NCBI GenBank assembly: GCA_951812975.1
Contig: CATOTC010000001.1
Location: forward strand, 62,001-126,000
Length of the DNA: 64,000 nucleotides
Origin: an uncultured Acidimicrobiales bacterium
Lineage (GTDB): Bacteria > Actinomycetota > Acidimicrobiia > Acidimicrobiales > Aldehydirespiratoraceae
Reading direction: 5' to 3'
Each line of letters begins with the position of its first letter. The first letter of the stretch is position 1. The position numbers were made by a program, and so were the translations under genes. This document shows, piece by piece, positions 35,514-44,179 of the stretch. The notes beneath the pieces are model-generated. The model worked only from the letters and a program-made list of their open reading frames with translations. It was not told the origin of the DNA and made no database searches.

Positions 35514-35734
35514 CAGTTGGCGGTGAGCCCGTCGGCAACCGTGGTGTCCCACACGTGGGACTCGTCGTCGTCCCAGTCTTCAAACGCATCGGCGTAACTC
35601 TGCGACAACTGAGACGCGCGAAGAAGCCTGACGGCTCGCTGAAGCGCACCCGAGCGCGACAGACCGTTGTGTGCTTCGGAGTATTCGGCGAGGAACCGTA
35701 GATCTTCGTCCGGAAGGTTCACGCTCACTTTCAT
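35513..35734 (-). CDS. MazE-type antitoxin
   Basis: 73 aa. The N-terminal ribbon-helix-helix (MKVSVNLPDEDLRFLAEYSEAHNGLSRSGALQRAVRLLRA) binds DNA. The acidic C-terminus (FEDWDDDESHVW) is the usual part that wraps around the toxin. It is upstream of and coupled to the mazF-like gene, and probably autoregulates the pair. An operator was not identified in the 50 bp between its start and the divergent PIG-L gene. Confidence 0.87.
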   Translation of the reverse strand: MKVSVNLPDEDLRFLAEYSEAHNGLSRSGALQRAVRLLRASQLSQSYADAFEDWDDDESHVWDTTVADGLTAN

Positions 35735-35784
35735 ACTGTTGATGCTACCAAAGTAGGAACTCAGTTACCACCAGACCTCAATGC

Positions 35785-36582
35785 ATGAGTTTGGCCTTAC
35801 GCAGAGCCGAGGCGATTAGGGTGAGGTCGGTGAGCGGGACCGAACCAGGCGAGCAGCAGCGGGAGGCGGGTCGAGTTCTTGCCACGGTACCGGAGGACTG
35901 GGAACGGGCACTAGCGGTGGTGGCCCATCCCGACGACCTCGAATATGGGGCTTCGGCGGCGGTCGCCCGCTGGACGGACATGGGCAAAGACGTCCGTTAC
36001 GTGTTGGCCACACGGGGCGAGGCCGGCATCGATTCCATGCATCCCGGCGAGGCTGGTCCGCTTCGCTCAAAAGAGCAGGTGTCTGCCGCAGCCGCCGTGG
36101 GTGTCTCGGTGGTTGAGTTCCTCGATCACCCCGACGGCCTGGTAGTCAACGGAATCGAACTGCGGCGGGACCTGGCCGCGGCGATCCGTCGTCACCAGCC
36201 GGAAGTGATCATCGGATCGAACTACCGCGACCGGTGGGGAGAGTCCGGACCCTGGAACCACGTCGATCACCGGGAGCTCGGCAGGGCTCTGCCCGACGCG
36301 GTTCGCGACGCCGCCAATCGCTGGCTGTTCCCCGAAGCGGGCGAGCCGTGGGACGGGGTGCGCTGGATCGCTTTCGCATCCTCTCCTGTGCCCACACATG
36401 GAGTCGACGTGACCGATCATCTCGCGGCCGGCGTGGACTCATTGCTCTGTCACCGCGTCTACATCGAGAGCCTCGGCGATCCGAGCTTCGATCCCGATTC
36501 GTTCCTGAGCGACAACTGCCGACAGGTCGGCGAGACGCTCGGCGTGCAGTACGGAGTCGCCTTCGAACTGATCCCAATGTGA
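35785..36582 (+). CDS. PIG-L (LmbE-like) deacetylase family protein
   Basis: 265 aa from 35785, or 250 aa if a GTG at 35830 is the start (VSGTEPGEQQREAGRV); the leading basic residues make the later start attractive. Zinc and catalytic motifs are AHPDDLEYG near residue 47 and WNHVDHREL. The middle VLATRGEAGI and IGSNYRDRWGES also match. Family members remove acetyl from N-acetylglucosaminyl groups (MshB in mycothiol synthesis, Mca for conjugates) or other amides. The sequence does not separate these roles. Confidence 0.87.
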   Translation: MSLALRRAEAIRVRSVSGTEPGEQQREAGRVLATVPEDWERALAVVAHPDDLEYGASAAVARWTDMGKDVRYVLATRGEAGIDSMHPGEAGPLRSKEQVSAAAAVGVSVVEFLDHPDGLVVNGIELRRDLAAAIRRHQPEVIIGSNYRDRWGESGPWNHVDHRELGRALPDAVRDAANRWLFPEAGEPWDGVRWIAFASSPVPTHGVDVTDHLAAGVDSLLCHRVYIESLGDPSFDPDSFLSDNCRQVGETLGVQYGVAFELIPM

Positions 36583-36606
36583 CCCCGTACCAGCGGATCC
36601 CCCATA

Positions 36607-38141
36607 TCACCTAGAGCGCAGAGCCATGGCGCGGCGAATATGGTCCATATCCACATTCTCCCGCACAAGGGCGGCCAGCTTGTCGTACTCGACGTTGAGG
36701 TCGACGTCACTGCCGGCCTGCGGCAAGGTGATGCCTTTGCGCTCAGCGATGAACTCGAGCACCGAACACCTGACGCCGCGATTGTGGAACAGCCCGTGCA
36801 TGTAGGTACCGAGGGTCAGCCCTTCGTCATCGAGCTCACCGTCGGCCGAACTGACGCCGGCGCCTGAACGCGACTCAATGACGAACGGGCTGGTCAGAGA
36901 GTCTTTGTCGGGCACACCCATGTGAATCTCGTAGCCGGTCAGCGCTGCTCCAAGGCAACCGCCCAGCAGACCGCGCCCGTCCACAACGCGAGCCGAAACC
37001 TGGTGTGTGACCTTCTCCGTCGAAAAGGCAGTCGATGTGGACAACAGGCCGAGACCCGCAGTGCTCAGCTGAGTTGATTCAACGCCGGCGGGATCGCGAA
37101 GTTCGCTTCCCAGCATCTGGAATCCTGCGCAGATGCCCACAACCGGCGTTCCCGACTCGCGGGCTGCGATGATCTGGTCGGCCAAGCCGTTCGTGCGAAG
37201 CCAGCCGAGGTCATGCACGGTTGTCTTACTGCCCGGAATCACACCAGGTCAGGTTGCCCGAAGTCACCGCTGTCGTCGACGTAGCGGACCCGCACGCCCC
37301 GCTCGTGGCGCAGCGGGTCGAAGTCGTCGAAATTGGAGGTGTGGGGCAGTCGCATGACGGCGACGTCGACGAGCACTCCCTCGTTGCCTTCATTGCTCGA
37401 CCCAGCCGGTTCAAGGCCGAGTGTGTCTTCTTCGGGGACGTGAATGTCGAAGAAGTAGGGCAGCACACCGAGGACCGGCGCGCCCGAGTGTTCTTCGAGC
37501 AGGTGCAGTCCTGATGTGAGCAGCGAGGGGTCGCCGCGAAACTTGTTGATCACGTGCCCGGTGACCAGTGCACGCTCTTCGGGTTCCAGCAGAATCATCG
37601 TGCCGACAATCTGGGCGAAGACCCCTCCGCGTTCGATATCACCAACCAGAATCACCGGCGACTCGGCGTGCCTCGCCACGCGCATGTTGACAAGGTCGTA
37701 CTGCTTCAAGTTGATTTCGGCCGGACTGCCGGCCCCCTCGATCACCACAACGTCGAAATCACGACGCAGAGTATCCAATGCCGACGTGATGACAGGCCAG
37801 AGCCGCTGTGTGAGCCCGTAATATCCCCTCGCGGACTTTGTCGTTTGCGGCCTCCCCCATCACCACGACCTGTGAGCGAGCGTCAGCCTCCGGTTTCAAC
37901 AGGAGGGGTTCATTTCAACCCGGGGTTCAACCATCGCCGCTGCACCCTGGACCGCCTGTGAACGGCCGATCTCGCCGCCGTCTGGTGTGACATATGAGTT
38001 GAGGGACATGTTCTGTGCTTTGAAGGGAGCCACCTGATACCCGTCCTGCGCGAAGATCCGGCACAACGCTGCCGCCACGATCGACTTGCCGGCGTGCGAC
38101 GACGTTCCCTGCACCATGATCACTCTCGCGGGTTCGTTCAT
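36607..38141 (-). pseudogene. cobQ: Cobyric acid synthase broken by three frameshifts
   Basis: The parts in order are the N-terminal P-loop-like region (37896-38141; [34 protein letters not shown]), a short stretch in another frame ([18 protein letters not shown]), the middle (37239-37778; VVVIEGAGSPAEINL, VGDIERGGVFAQ), and the C-terminal glutaminase-like half (36607-37242; IPGSKTTVHDL, GICAGFQMLGSEL). Frame changes occur near 37895 (one base missing after MNP), near 37820 (one extra base before GYYGL) and near 37240 (one base missing after PDLV). The residue order is otherwise complete, about 505 aa. CobQ amidates cobyrinic acid a,c-diamide. It may be a true pseudogene or a poor-quality stretch of sequence. 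Confidence 0.88.
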
Positions 38142-38219
38142 CGCTTGATCCCCTGGGTTCGCATCGTTTAGTTGTACAGCTTGACAACGGCTTCCGAGTT
38201 GAGACGATGCACAAACGGG

Positions 38220-39152
38220 TCAGGTTCCCGCCAGGCGGGCGACGACGGGGGCCAACTCGTCCATGGATTCAATTCCCAGGCCGATGTAGCTGATCCCGAG
38301 TTCTTCTCGTTGACGGACCAGCTTGTCCACCAACTCTTCAACCGTTCCAACCAGGATGTGAGGCGACTCCAGGAACTGATCGGCTTCGAGCCCGAAAACC
38401 GGAGCCAGGGCCCCGACTAGGCCAGACGAGTCTGAGGTCACAGACGAAACATGGACCCGAGTGTGCAACTCCAGATCCTCGAAGCGGTCCGCACCCTCAT
38501 CACGGATCCAGCCGATCTTGGCCGCGGTCGCAGCAAGCGTGGCCGACGGCCCGACCCGCTGGTCAATGACCCCGGCCGACATTGCTGGGTTCACGCCAAC
38601 AATGTCGGCACACTGCGCGGCCAGCCGCAGAACCCGCTCAGAACCACCGGCGACGATCAGCTGCGGACCTCCAGCCCGAACCGGCGCAGGCAAGCCCTGC
38701 AGGCCCTCAATGGAGTAATACCGACCGGAGAATGTAACCGTCTCCCCAGCGAGCAGACCCCTGATGATCGCCAGCGCTTCGCTCAGCCGTTCGATTCGAA
38801 CACCGGGGCGCTCCAGCGGGATACCGGTGCTCTGATAGTCACTGCTCTGCCACCCCGCACCGATCCCCAACTCGAATCGCCCTTCCGAAAGGACATCGAG
38901 AGTCGACGCCTCCTTGGCCAGCACCGCCGGATGCCGGAAATCGTTGGCCAGCACCAGAGTCCCCACCTTCAACGTCGTTGTGGCCTCGGCTGCAAACGCC
39001 AGAGCCACCATCGGGGAGAGTCCCCCGTCGAGGTGGTCGGGCACGCTCAAGATGTCGTAACCCATATCTTCAGCGCGTCGGGCCGCCTCCCTCCATTGCT
39101 GCGCGTCCTCGAAACCGCGAGCCTGAACCCCGAAACGAAACGCCCGCATCAT
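38220..39152 (-). CDS. LLM-class F420-dependent oxidoreductase (TIGR03621-like)
   Basis: 310 aa from ATG 39152 (or the adjacent ATG at 39149); the ORF track's 70 upstream codons are shadow. Luciferase-like barrel with FRFGVQARGFEDAQQWREAARRAEDMGYDILSVPDHL, LVLANDFRHPAVLAKEASTLDVLSEGRFELGIGAGWQSSDYQSTGI, and VAGGSERVLRLAAQCADIVG. It matches the family of F420-type enzymes annotated in mycobacteria with unknown substrates. The start overlaps the HAD gene stop (ATGA), so the two are coupled and may act in one pathway. Confidence 0.85.
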   Translation of the reverse strand: MMRAFRFGVQARGFEDAQQWREAARRAEDMGYDILSVPDHLDGGLSPMVALAFAAEATTTLKVGTLVLANDFRHPAVLAKEASTLDVLSEGRFELGIGAGWQSSDYQSTGIPLERPGVRIERLSEALAIIRGLLAGETVTFSGRYYSIEGLQGLPAPVRAGGPQLIVAGGSERVLRLAAQCADIVGVNPAMSAGVIDQRVGPSATLAATAAKIGWIRDEGADRFEDLELHTRVHVSSVTSDSSGLVGALAPVFGLEADQFLESPHILVGTVEELVDKLVRQREELGISYIGLGIESMDELAPVVARLAGT

Positions 39153-39727
39153 GAGAGCAAGTCTGCAAGTTCTGTCAGAGATTCGCATTCCGGCGAACCA
39201 AACAACCATGCATTCATCCCAAGCAACTTCGCCGCCTCGACGTTCCGATTCCGATCGTCGATGAACAGGCAGTCGTTCGCGGCAGCGCCGGTCGCGTCCA
39301 AGACCGACTGGTAGGCGGCAGCATCGGGTTTGCGGAAGCCAATATCGCCCGAGATGCACCAATGATCGAAATAGTCCGTCAACCCAAAGTTCTCACGCAA
39401 CAGAATCGACCATTCGCTCACATCGTTCGAAAGACACACCAAGCCGATCCCCCGGGCACGCGCCACACCAAGCAACTCGAACAGGCCGACCGAGAGTGTG
39501 TGCCGACTGATGTACTCGGCGTCGACGCCATCAACACGACACGCGGCCCAAAACTCGGCACTGCTCCGACGGCCGAGGCTCGCCTCAAGATAGAGACTCC
39601 CTATCTCCGCATCTCCAAGGCGGCAGCCCCGGTCCCGCAAGTACGGAATCAGGATCTCTTCAACGTCATCACAGGACCGGTAGATGACTCCCATCGCATC
39701 AAGCACCAGCCAGAGACACTCGTCCAT
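39149..39727 (-). CDS. HAD-superfamily hydrolase, second catalytic Asp replaced
   Basis: 192 aa from the ATG at 39727 (MDECLWLVLDAMGVIYRS). The ORF track's 105 upstream codons are shadow. Motif I reads LVLDAMGV, with Met where most phosphatases have the second Asp. Motif II is VCLSNDVSEW, the motif III lysine is in GDIGFRKPD, and motif IV is FIDDRNRNVEAAKLLGM. Loss of the second Asp occurs in dehalogenase-type members such as L-2-haloacid dehalogenase (DAYGT), so a non-phosphatase reaction is possible. Coupled to the downstream LLM oxidoreductase. Confidence 0.82.
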   Translation of the reverse strand: MDECLWLVLDAMGVIYRSCDDVEEILIPYLRDRGCRLGDAEIGSLYLEASLGRRSSAEFWAACRVDGVDAEYISRHTLSVGLFELLGVARARGIGLVCLSNDVSEWSILLRENFGLTDYFDHWCISGDIGFRKPDAAAYQSVLDATGAAANDCLFIDDRNRNVEAAKLLGMNAWLFGSPECESLTELADLLS

Positions 39728-39906
39728 GCGCAGCGATTCTGTTCGAAGAACAACCTGTCGTGCACTCAATTTACGTGTCGGTTCAGTCAACGAGGAGCGG
39801 TGCAGACGGTTAGCCGCCCAGGACCACACCATCGCCCTCGACCAAACCCCCAAGACAACATGGCCGGCAAAAGAAAACGGCACTTGAGACATCGTGCCGG
39901 TGCCGG

Positions 39907-41109
39907 TCACTCGTAGCGCAGCGCCTCGGTGGGCGACAGGCGGGAGGCCCGGATCGCCGGATAGATCCCCGCCAGCGCACCGATCGCGAACGCCGCGCCG
40001 AGACCGCCCCAGACCGCTATGTCGGGAATTATCACCCGCCATCCCTGGGTTGCCGAATACCCGGCGGTGACCGCAACACCGAGCAGAACTCCCGCTGCAC
40101 CCCCCGCCGCAGACAACAGCAGCGACTCAGTCAGGAACTGGCCGAGGATGTGACCCCGGGTAGCCCCGATCGCTCGTCGCAGACCGATCTCGCCGCGCCG
40201 CTCGAGCACACCGATCACCATCACGTTGGCGATACCGATCCCGCCGACGAACAAAGCCACCGCACCCAAGCCGAGGAAGAGATTCGCGAACTGGTTCTCC
40301 GCGGCCTCCTGTGCCTCCAGCAGGTCCGACGGGCGGCTCACCTCCACCTCTTCGGGGTTCGCCGGATCGGCCGTGGCGGGCATGACGTCGCGGGTGATGT
40401 CGATCCACCCTTCGTCGACTCGCAGATAGACCGTCGTCGCTGCGCCGTCAGCGTCGAAATAGTCGATCGACGCCTGATGCCCGATAATGGCCGCCCGGTC
40501 CAGGTCGGGGGCAAGCGCGAAGGGTTCCAAGATTCCCATCACCTCCACCCAACGGTCGCCGATGAGTACCCGCGGCCTGTGGGTCAGGTCTCTGATTCCG
40601 AGCCGCTGCGCTGTGACCGACCCCAGAACCACGGCCGGATACTCGAGGGCTGCCTCGGTGAGGAACCTGCCGTGGGCGATCTCTCCGTTGAGGGTGTCGA
40701 GCAGGGCCATGTCGCTTCCCACCACCGAGATGCCGCCAGTCCGGCCCGACGGGATGAAGTCGCTGCGGTACACGCCCGCGTCGACTGAGGACACGAAGGA
40801 GATCTCCTCCACGCTCCCCACCCGTCCGATCATCGCCACAGCCTCATCAGGAAGAGTGGCATCGCCGGCACCGAAACCGGCGGATGGGGTCACCTGCAAC
40901 AGGTTGGTGCCCAGAGCATTGATCTTGTCGAGAAGGTCGGACTTCGACGACTCAGAAAGACCGAGCACTCCCACCAGCGAAGCGATGCCGATGGCGATAC
41001 CCAGCGCTGAGAGGGCAGCACGCAGCTTCCGGGATTGAAGCCCCGCAAACCCGACGCGAATCACATCGAACGGCCGCAGCCGGCTTGGCTGGACCCCCGC
41101 ACTCACCAT
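39907..41109 (-). CDS. MacB-type ABC permease (FtsX-like)
   Basis: 400 aa. Four membrane helices: one near the N-terminus (LRAALSALGIAIGIASLVGVLGLSESSK) and three near the C-terminus (LFLGLGAVALFVGGIGIANVMVIGVLERRGEIGLRRAIGA; LLLSAAGGAAGVLLG; WGGLGAAFAIGALAGIYPAIRASRLSPTEAL). The large extracytoplasmic domain between lies at about residues 50-270. The ERRGEIGLRRAIGAT and PAIRASRLSPTEALR motifs are typical of MacB. It ends the efflux operon; its start overlaps the ATPase stop by 7 bp. Confidence 0.9.
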   Translation of the reverse strand: MVSAGVQPSRLRPFDVIRVGFAGLQSRKLRAALSALGIAIGIASLVGVLGLSESSKSDLLDKINALGTNLLQVTPSAGFGAGDATLPDEAVAMIGRVGSVEEISFVSSVDAGVYRSDFIPSGRTGGISVVGSDMALLDTLNGEIAHGRFLTEAALEYPAVVLGSVTAQRLGIRDLTHRPRVLIGDRWVEVMGILEPFALAPDLDRAAIIGHQASIDYFDADGAATTVYLRVDEGWIDITRDVMPATADPANPEEVEVSRPSDLLEAQEAAENQFANLFLGLGAVALFVGGIGIANVMVIGVLERRGEIGLRRAIGATRGHILGQFLTESLLLSAAGGAAGVLLGVAVTAGYSATQGWRVIIPDIAVWGGLGAAFAIGALAGIYPAIRASRLSPTEALRYE

Positions 41110-41807
41110 GTCCGCCTCGTATCGGACTGCACCTGCCCATCGAGCAGACGCACGATTCGGGGAAGTTGTCCAGCGATCTCATCGTTGTGGGTGACCACGA
41201 CAATCGTGCTCCCCTCGGCATGCAAACGCTCGAACAGTTCGATGATCGAAGCGCTCGACTTGGAATCCAGGTTGCCGGTGGGCTCATCGGCCAGGATCAG
41301 CGCCGGGTCGTGCACCAGGGCTCTGGCGATCGCGACCCTCTGCCGCTCACCCCCGGACATTTTCGAGGGAATGTGGGACATCCGGTTTCCGAGGCCCACG
41401 CGGTCCAGAGCTGCCGCCGCCCGTTCCCTGCGTTCTCTGGGGGCGACACCCAGATAGAGCAGTCCCCCGGCGACGTTCTCCAGAGCCGAGGTCCCCGACA
41501 ACAAGAAGAACCGCTGGAACACGAACCCCAGCTTGCGCCCCCGGATCGCAGACAGATTCCGCTCAGAGAGCTCCGATGTGTCCAGCCCGTCGACCAGCAC
41601 GGTGCCGCTGCTGGGCCGGTCGAGCGTGCCCATCATGTGCAGCATGGTCGACTTGCCGCATCCCGACGGACCCACCACCCCCAGCATCTCGCCGGGCTCA
41701 ACGGTGAGGCTGACCCCGTCGAGCGCAAGCACTGGCGGAGTGCCCAAGTACGACTTGGTGGCCGAACGAAGTTCCAGCGCCGGGGCGGCTACCTCAGCGG
41801 CGGTCAC
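41103..41807 (-). CDS. MacB/LolD-type ABC transporter ATPase
   Basis: 234 aa, single ATPase. Walker A is GPSGCGKST, signature MSGGERQRVA, Walker B ALILADEPTG, D-loop GNLDSKS and switch His in VVTHNDE. The insert LSERNLSAIRGRKLGFVFQRFFLLSGTSALENV is characteristic of the lipoprotein/macrolide-efflux group. A GTG start overlaps the adaptor gene stop (GTGA). It would power the adjacent permease. The exported compound is unknown. Confidence 0.93.
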   Translation of the reverse strand: MTAAEVAAPALELRSATKSYLGTPPVLALDGVSLTVEPGEMLGVVGPSGCGKSTMLHMMGTLDRPSSGTVLVDGLDTSELSERNLSAIRGRKLGFVFQRFFLLSGTSALENVAGGLLYLGVAPRERRERAAAALDRVGLGNRMSHIPSKMSGGERQRVAIARALVHDPALILADEPTGNLDSKSSASIIELFERLHAEGSTIVVVTHNDEIAGQLPRIVRLLDGQVQSDTRRTW

Positions 41808-44179
41808 GGGATCACGACCTCCAAATCCGGGGCCAGTCCATTGCCGGAGACCTCCACGTATCCATCAGCGAACAGTCCGGTGCCGACCCCGACGAGGCGG
41901 ACGCTTCCGTCGGATTGGACGATCTCAACTGCGTAGCCCCCCTCCTGTAGAGCAAGCAGGGCGCTAACAGGAACACTCAGAACACCTTGCGCTATCTCAG
42001 TGGCGAAGCGAACCTGAACGGTGGCCCCCGTCCAGTTCGGGTCTACCGACTCCAACGGGGCGATGACCACATCCAGATATGACGATTCGTTACTCTGTTC
42101 GGTCGCTGAAACGATCACCGGGACGGCACCCAACTCAATCACTTCGCCGGCCACCTCAGTATCGTCGGGAAGCTCGATCGTCACAGAAGTACCCAGTGCG
42201 AGCAGATCCTGGTCGACGAGGTCGAGCCGGGCGGTGACGCGTTGGGCGGTTACCGTCTGGTCTTGGACCCCGTCGGGCCCGACGGTGCTCGACACCAGTT
42301 CCACCGCAGTCAACTCGTAGAGGACAGCGCCCTCGTTCACCGAATCGCCACGCGAGACTGCCAAGGCGCTGACCGGGGCCGGCCCTGCAATGAAGACCAC
42401 TTGTCCCAGAGGGATCTCGCCGGTCACCGTCACACCGACATCCGTCTGCCATGCCATGACCGCGTCGGCCGTGTCAGAGTCGAAGACGTCATCCACTTCG
42501 AGGTCTCCGTAGCCGAGAGTGACCAGGTTGGTTTCGAGCCATCCGATATCCGGGCCGGGTGTGGTGTCGACGGACATGGAACGCCAAGCGGCTCCGTCGC
42601 CATAGAACAGAAATGCCGTGTCGGCGCCGGCAAGCAGATCGTTGTAGTCGTCCTGAGAGGACTCCAGGGTGAGCTCCGCCGACAACAGGTTCCGACGGGC
42701 CCTCAGCAGTTCGACCGTTTCGGGGTCGGCGAGCAGATCACTGAGCCTGGTTTCTGCCGACTGCAGATTGGAACGAGCCTGTTCAACCTCGAGGGCATCC
42801 GGTCCCTGCCGCAGTTCCTGCAACTGCTCCTCAGCCGATTGCAGGCTGTTGAGCGCACTATCAATATCGGCCGCCGAGGGACCAGCCAACAACTCCGCGA
42901 GAGAATCCTCGGCCGTATCCAAACTGGCAAGCGCACTATCAATATCGGCCACCGAGGGACCAGCCAACAACTCCGCGAGAGAATCCTCGGCCGTATCCAA
43001 ACTGGCAAGCGCACTATCAATATCGGCCACCGAGGGACCAGCCAACAACTCCGCGAGAGAATCCTCGGCCGTTTCCAAGCTGGCAAGCGCCGAATCGTGG
43101 CCTGCCACATCGGAATTGTAGGTCAAGTTGTCATTGAGAAGACGCTCCGACAGATCCGCCCAATCTTCTTCGGTTGATGGCGACCCATACTTCTCGGCTT
43201 CGGCGCGAGCCTCGGCGATGTCGTCGGTGAGGGCCACCATCTGCCCCTCACTCAGAGGCAGACGGCTCAGAGCAGAACCATTGCACAGCGACGCGATCGC
43301 TCTGTCGGTCCAGTAGCAGTATTCGCTCCAGGTGATCTCCAGAGAAACGTAGGACAGGTCCCGCGCGGCCCTAGTTGAGCCAACCCGCTGTTCTGCTAGT
43401 TGGATTGCCGCGGTGGCCTCGGCTATGTCCGTCGGGTCCGGCTCAGCAGTCAGGTCGTCGTAAGCCTCCTGGGCGCGGGCGACTGCCGCTCTGGCGGCTC
43501 CCAATTCGGCTTCAGTAGGTGAATCGAGCAGATCATCGTAAGTCTCCTGCGCACGAGCAACTGCCGCTCGACCCGCGCCCAACTCCGCCTCGGTAGGCGC
43601 AGCAAGCAGATCATCGTAGGTCTCCTGCGCACGAGCAACTGCCGCTCGACCCGCGCCCAATTCAGCTTCGGTAGGCGCAGCGAGCAGATTGTCGAGCGTC
43701 AAGCGGGCCTGGGCAACAGCTGCTTCCGCAGAGGCCAGATCGGCGGGTCCAGCCCCGGATTCAAGATCGTCGAGCGCGATCTCAGCACTCGCCACCGACG
43801 CCTCGGCGGATGCAATCCTCTGTTCGGCCTGCGTCACCTGTGAATCTGTGACCATCGAGTCGATTGCGAACAGTCGGTCACCGCGTTCCAACCGGGCCCC
43901 CTCCTCGGGGACTTCCACCACGACACCACTGCTGGGAGCAACCACGACAAGGGCGTCGTCGTAGGCCAAGGTCCCCGAGATGGTGGTCGTCTCGGAAAGG
44001 TCGCGCACTTCAATAAGGTCGGTGTTCAGAGTGGATGCGGCGGGAGCGTCTGTGCTTTCGCTTTGGTCGGCAACCAGCCAGACCACGACACCTCCGGTGA
44101 CAAGTACCAGGATCAGGATCGCTGTTGAACCCAACCAACGGCGCTTGCGCCGTTTCGGTGGTGCGGACGTCTCGTTCAC
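41804..44179 (-). CDS. HlyD/MacA-type periplasmic adaptor with internal 26-residue repeats
   Basis: 791 aa, far larger than MacA (about 370). N-terminal membrane anchor (RRWLGSTAILILVLVTGGVVVWLVA), then half of the lipoyl domain (SGTLAYDDALVVVAPSSGVVVEVPEEGARLERGDRLFAID), a long helical hairpin to about residue 560, a PG-binding-like piece (IGWLETNLVTLGYGDLEVDDVFDSDTADAVMAWQ), and beta-barrel/membrane-proximal parts. Both hairpin arms contain near-identical 26-residue repeats (VARAQETYDDLLAAPTEAELG on one side, LDTAEDSLAELLAGPSVADID on the other). It starts at a GTG overlapping the previous stop by one base and is coupled to the ATPase. Confidence 0.88.
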   Translation of the reverse strand: MNETSAPPKRRKRRWLGSTAILILVLVTGGVVVWLVADQSESTDAPAASTLNTDLIEVRDLSETTTISGTLAYDDALVVVAPSSGVVVEVPEEGARLERGDRLFAIDSMVTDSQVTQAEQRIASAEASVASAEIALDDLESGAGPADLASAEAAVAQARLTLDNLLAAPTEAELGAGRAAVARAQETYDDLLAAPTEAELGAGRAAVARAQETYDDLLDSPTEAELGAARAAVARAQEAYDDLTAEPDPTDIAEATAAIQLAEQRVGSTRAARDLSYVSLEITWSEYCYWTDRAIASLCNGSALSRLPLSEGQMVALTDDIAEARAEAEKYGSPSTEEDWADLSERLLNDNLTYNSDVAGHDSALASLETAEDSLAELLAGPSVADIDSALASLDTAEDSLAELLAGPSVADIDSALASLDTAEDSLAELLAGPSAADIDSALNSLQSAEEQLQELRQGPDALEVEQARSNLQSAETRLSDLLADPETVELLRARRNLLSAELTLESSQDDYNDLLAGADTAFLFYGDGAAWRSMSVDTTPGPDIGWLETNLVTLGYGDLEVDDVFDSDTADAVMAWQTDVGVTVTGEIPLGQVVFIAGPAPVSALAVSRGDSVNEGAVLYELTAVELVSSTVGPDGVQDQTVTAQRVTARLDLVDQDLLALGTSVTIELPDDTEVAGEVIELGAVPVIVSATEQSNESSYLDVVIAPLESVDPNWTGATVQVRFATEIAQGVLSVPVSALLALQEGGYAVEIVQSDGSVRLVGVGTGLFADGYVEVSGNGLAPDLEVVIP
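42853..43089 (-). repeat. Three tandem 78-bp in-frame repeats (descending arm of adaptor)
   Basis: Copies begin near 42853, 42931 and 43009 on the plus strand (gcgcactatcaatatcgg), exactly 78 bp apart and nearly identical at the DNA level. The encoded unit is about SALASLDTAEDSLAELLAG plus PSVADID, 26 residues. Confidence 0.85.
43455..43690 (-). repeat. Three tandem 78-bp in-frame repeats (ascending arm of adaptor)
   Basis: Repeats of cgtaggtctcctgcgcacga with the same 78-bp spacing. The encoded unit is about RAAVARAQETYDDLLAAPTE plus AELGAG, 26 residues. Copy edges are approximate. Confidence 0.8.

Noticed and set aside
36607-37242. Three independent small genes in the cobQ region
   Set aside because: Their products are consecutive segments of one CobQ protein, so one frameshifted gene explains them better.
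42853-43690. CRISPR array, because of the regular 78-bp spacing
   Set aside because: The repeats have no unique spacers, lie within one long reading frame and encode protein repeats.
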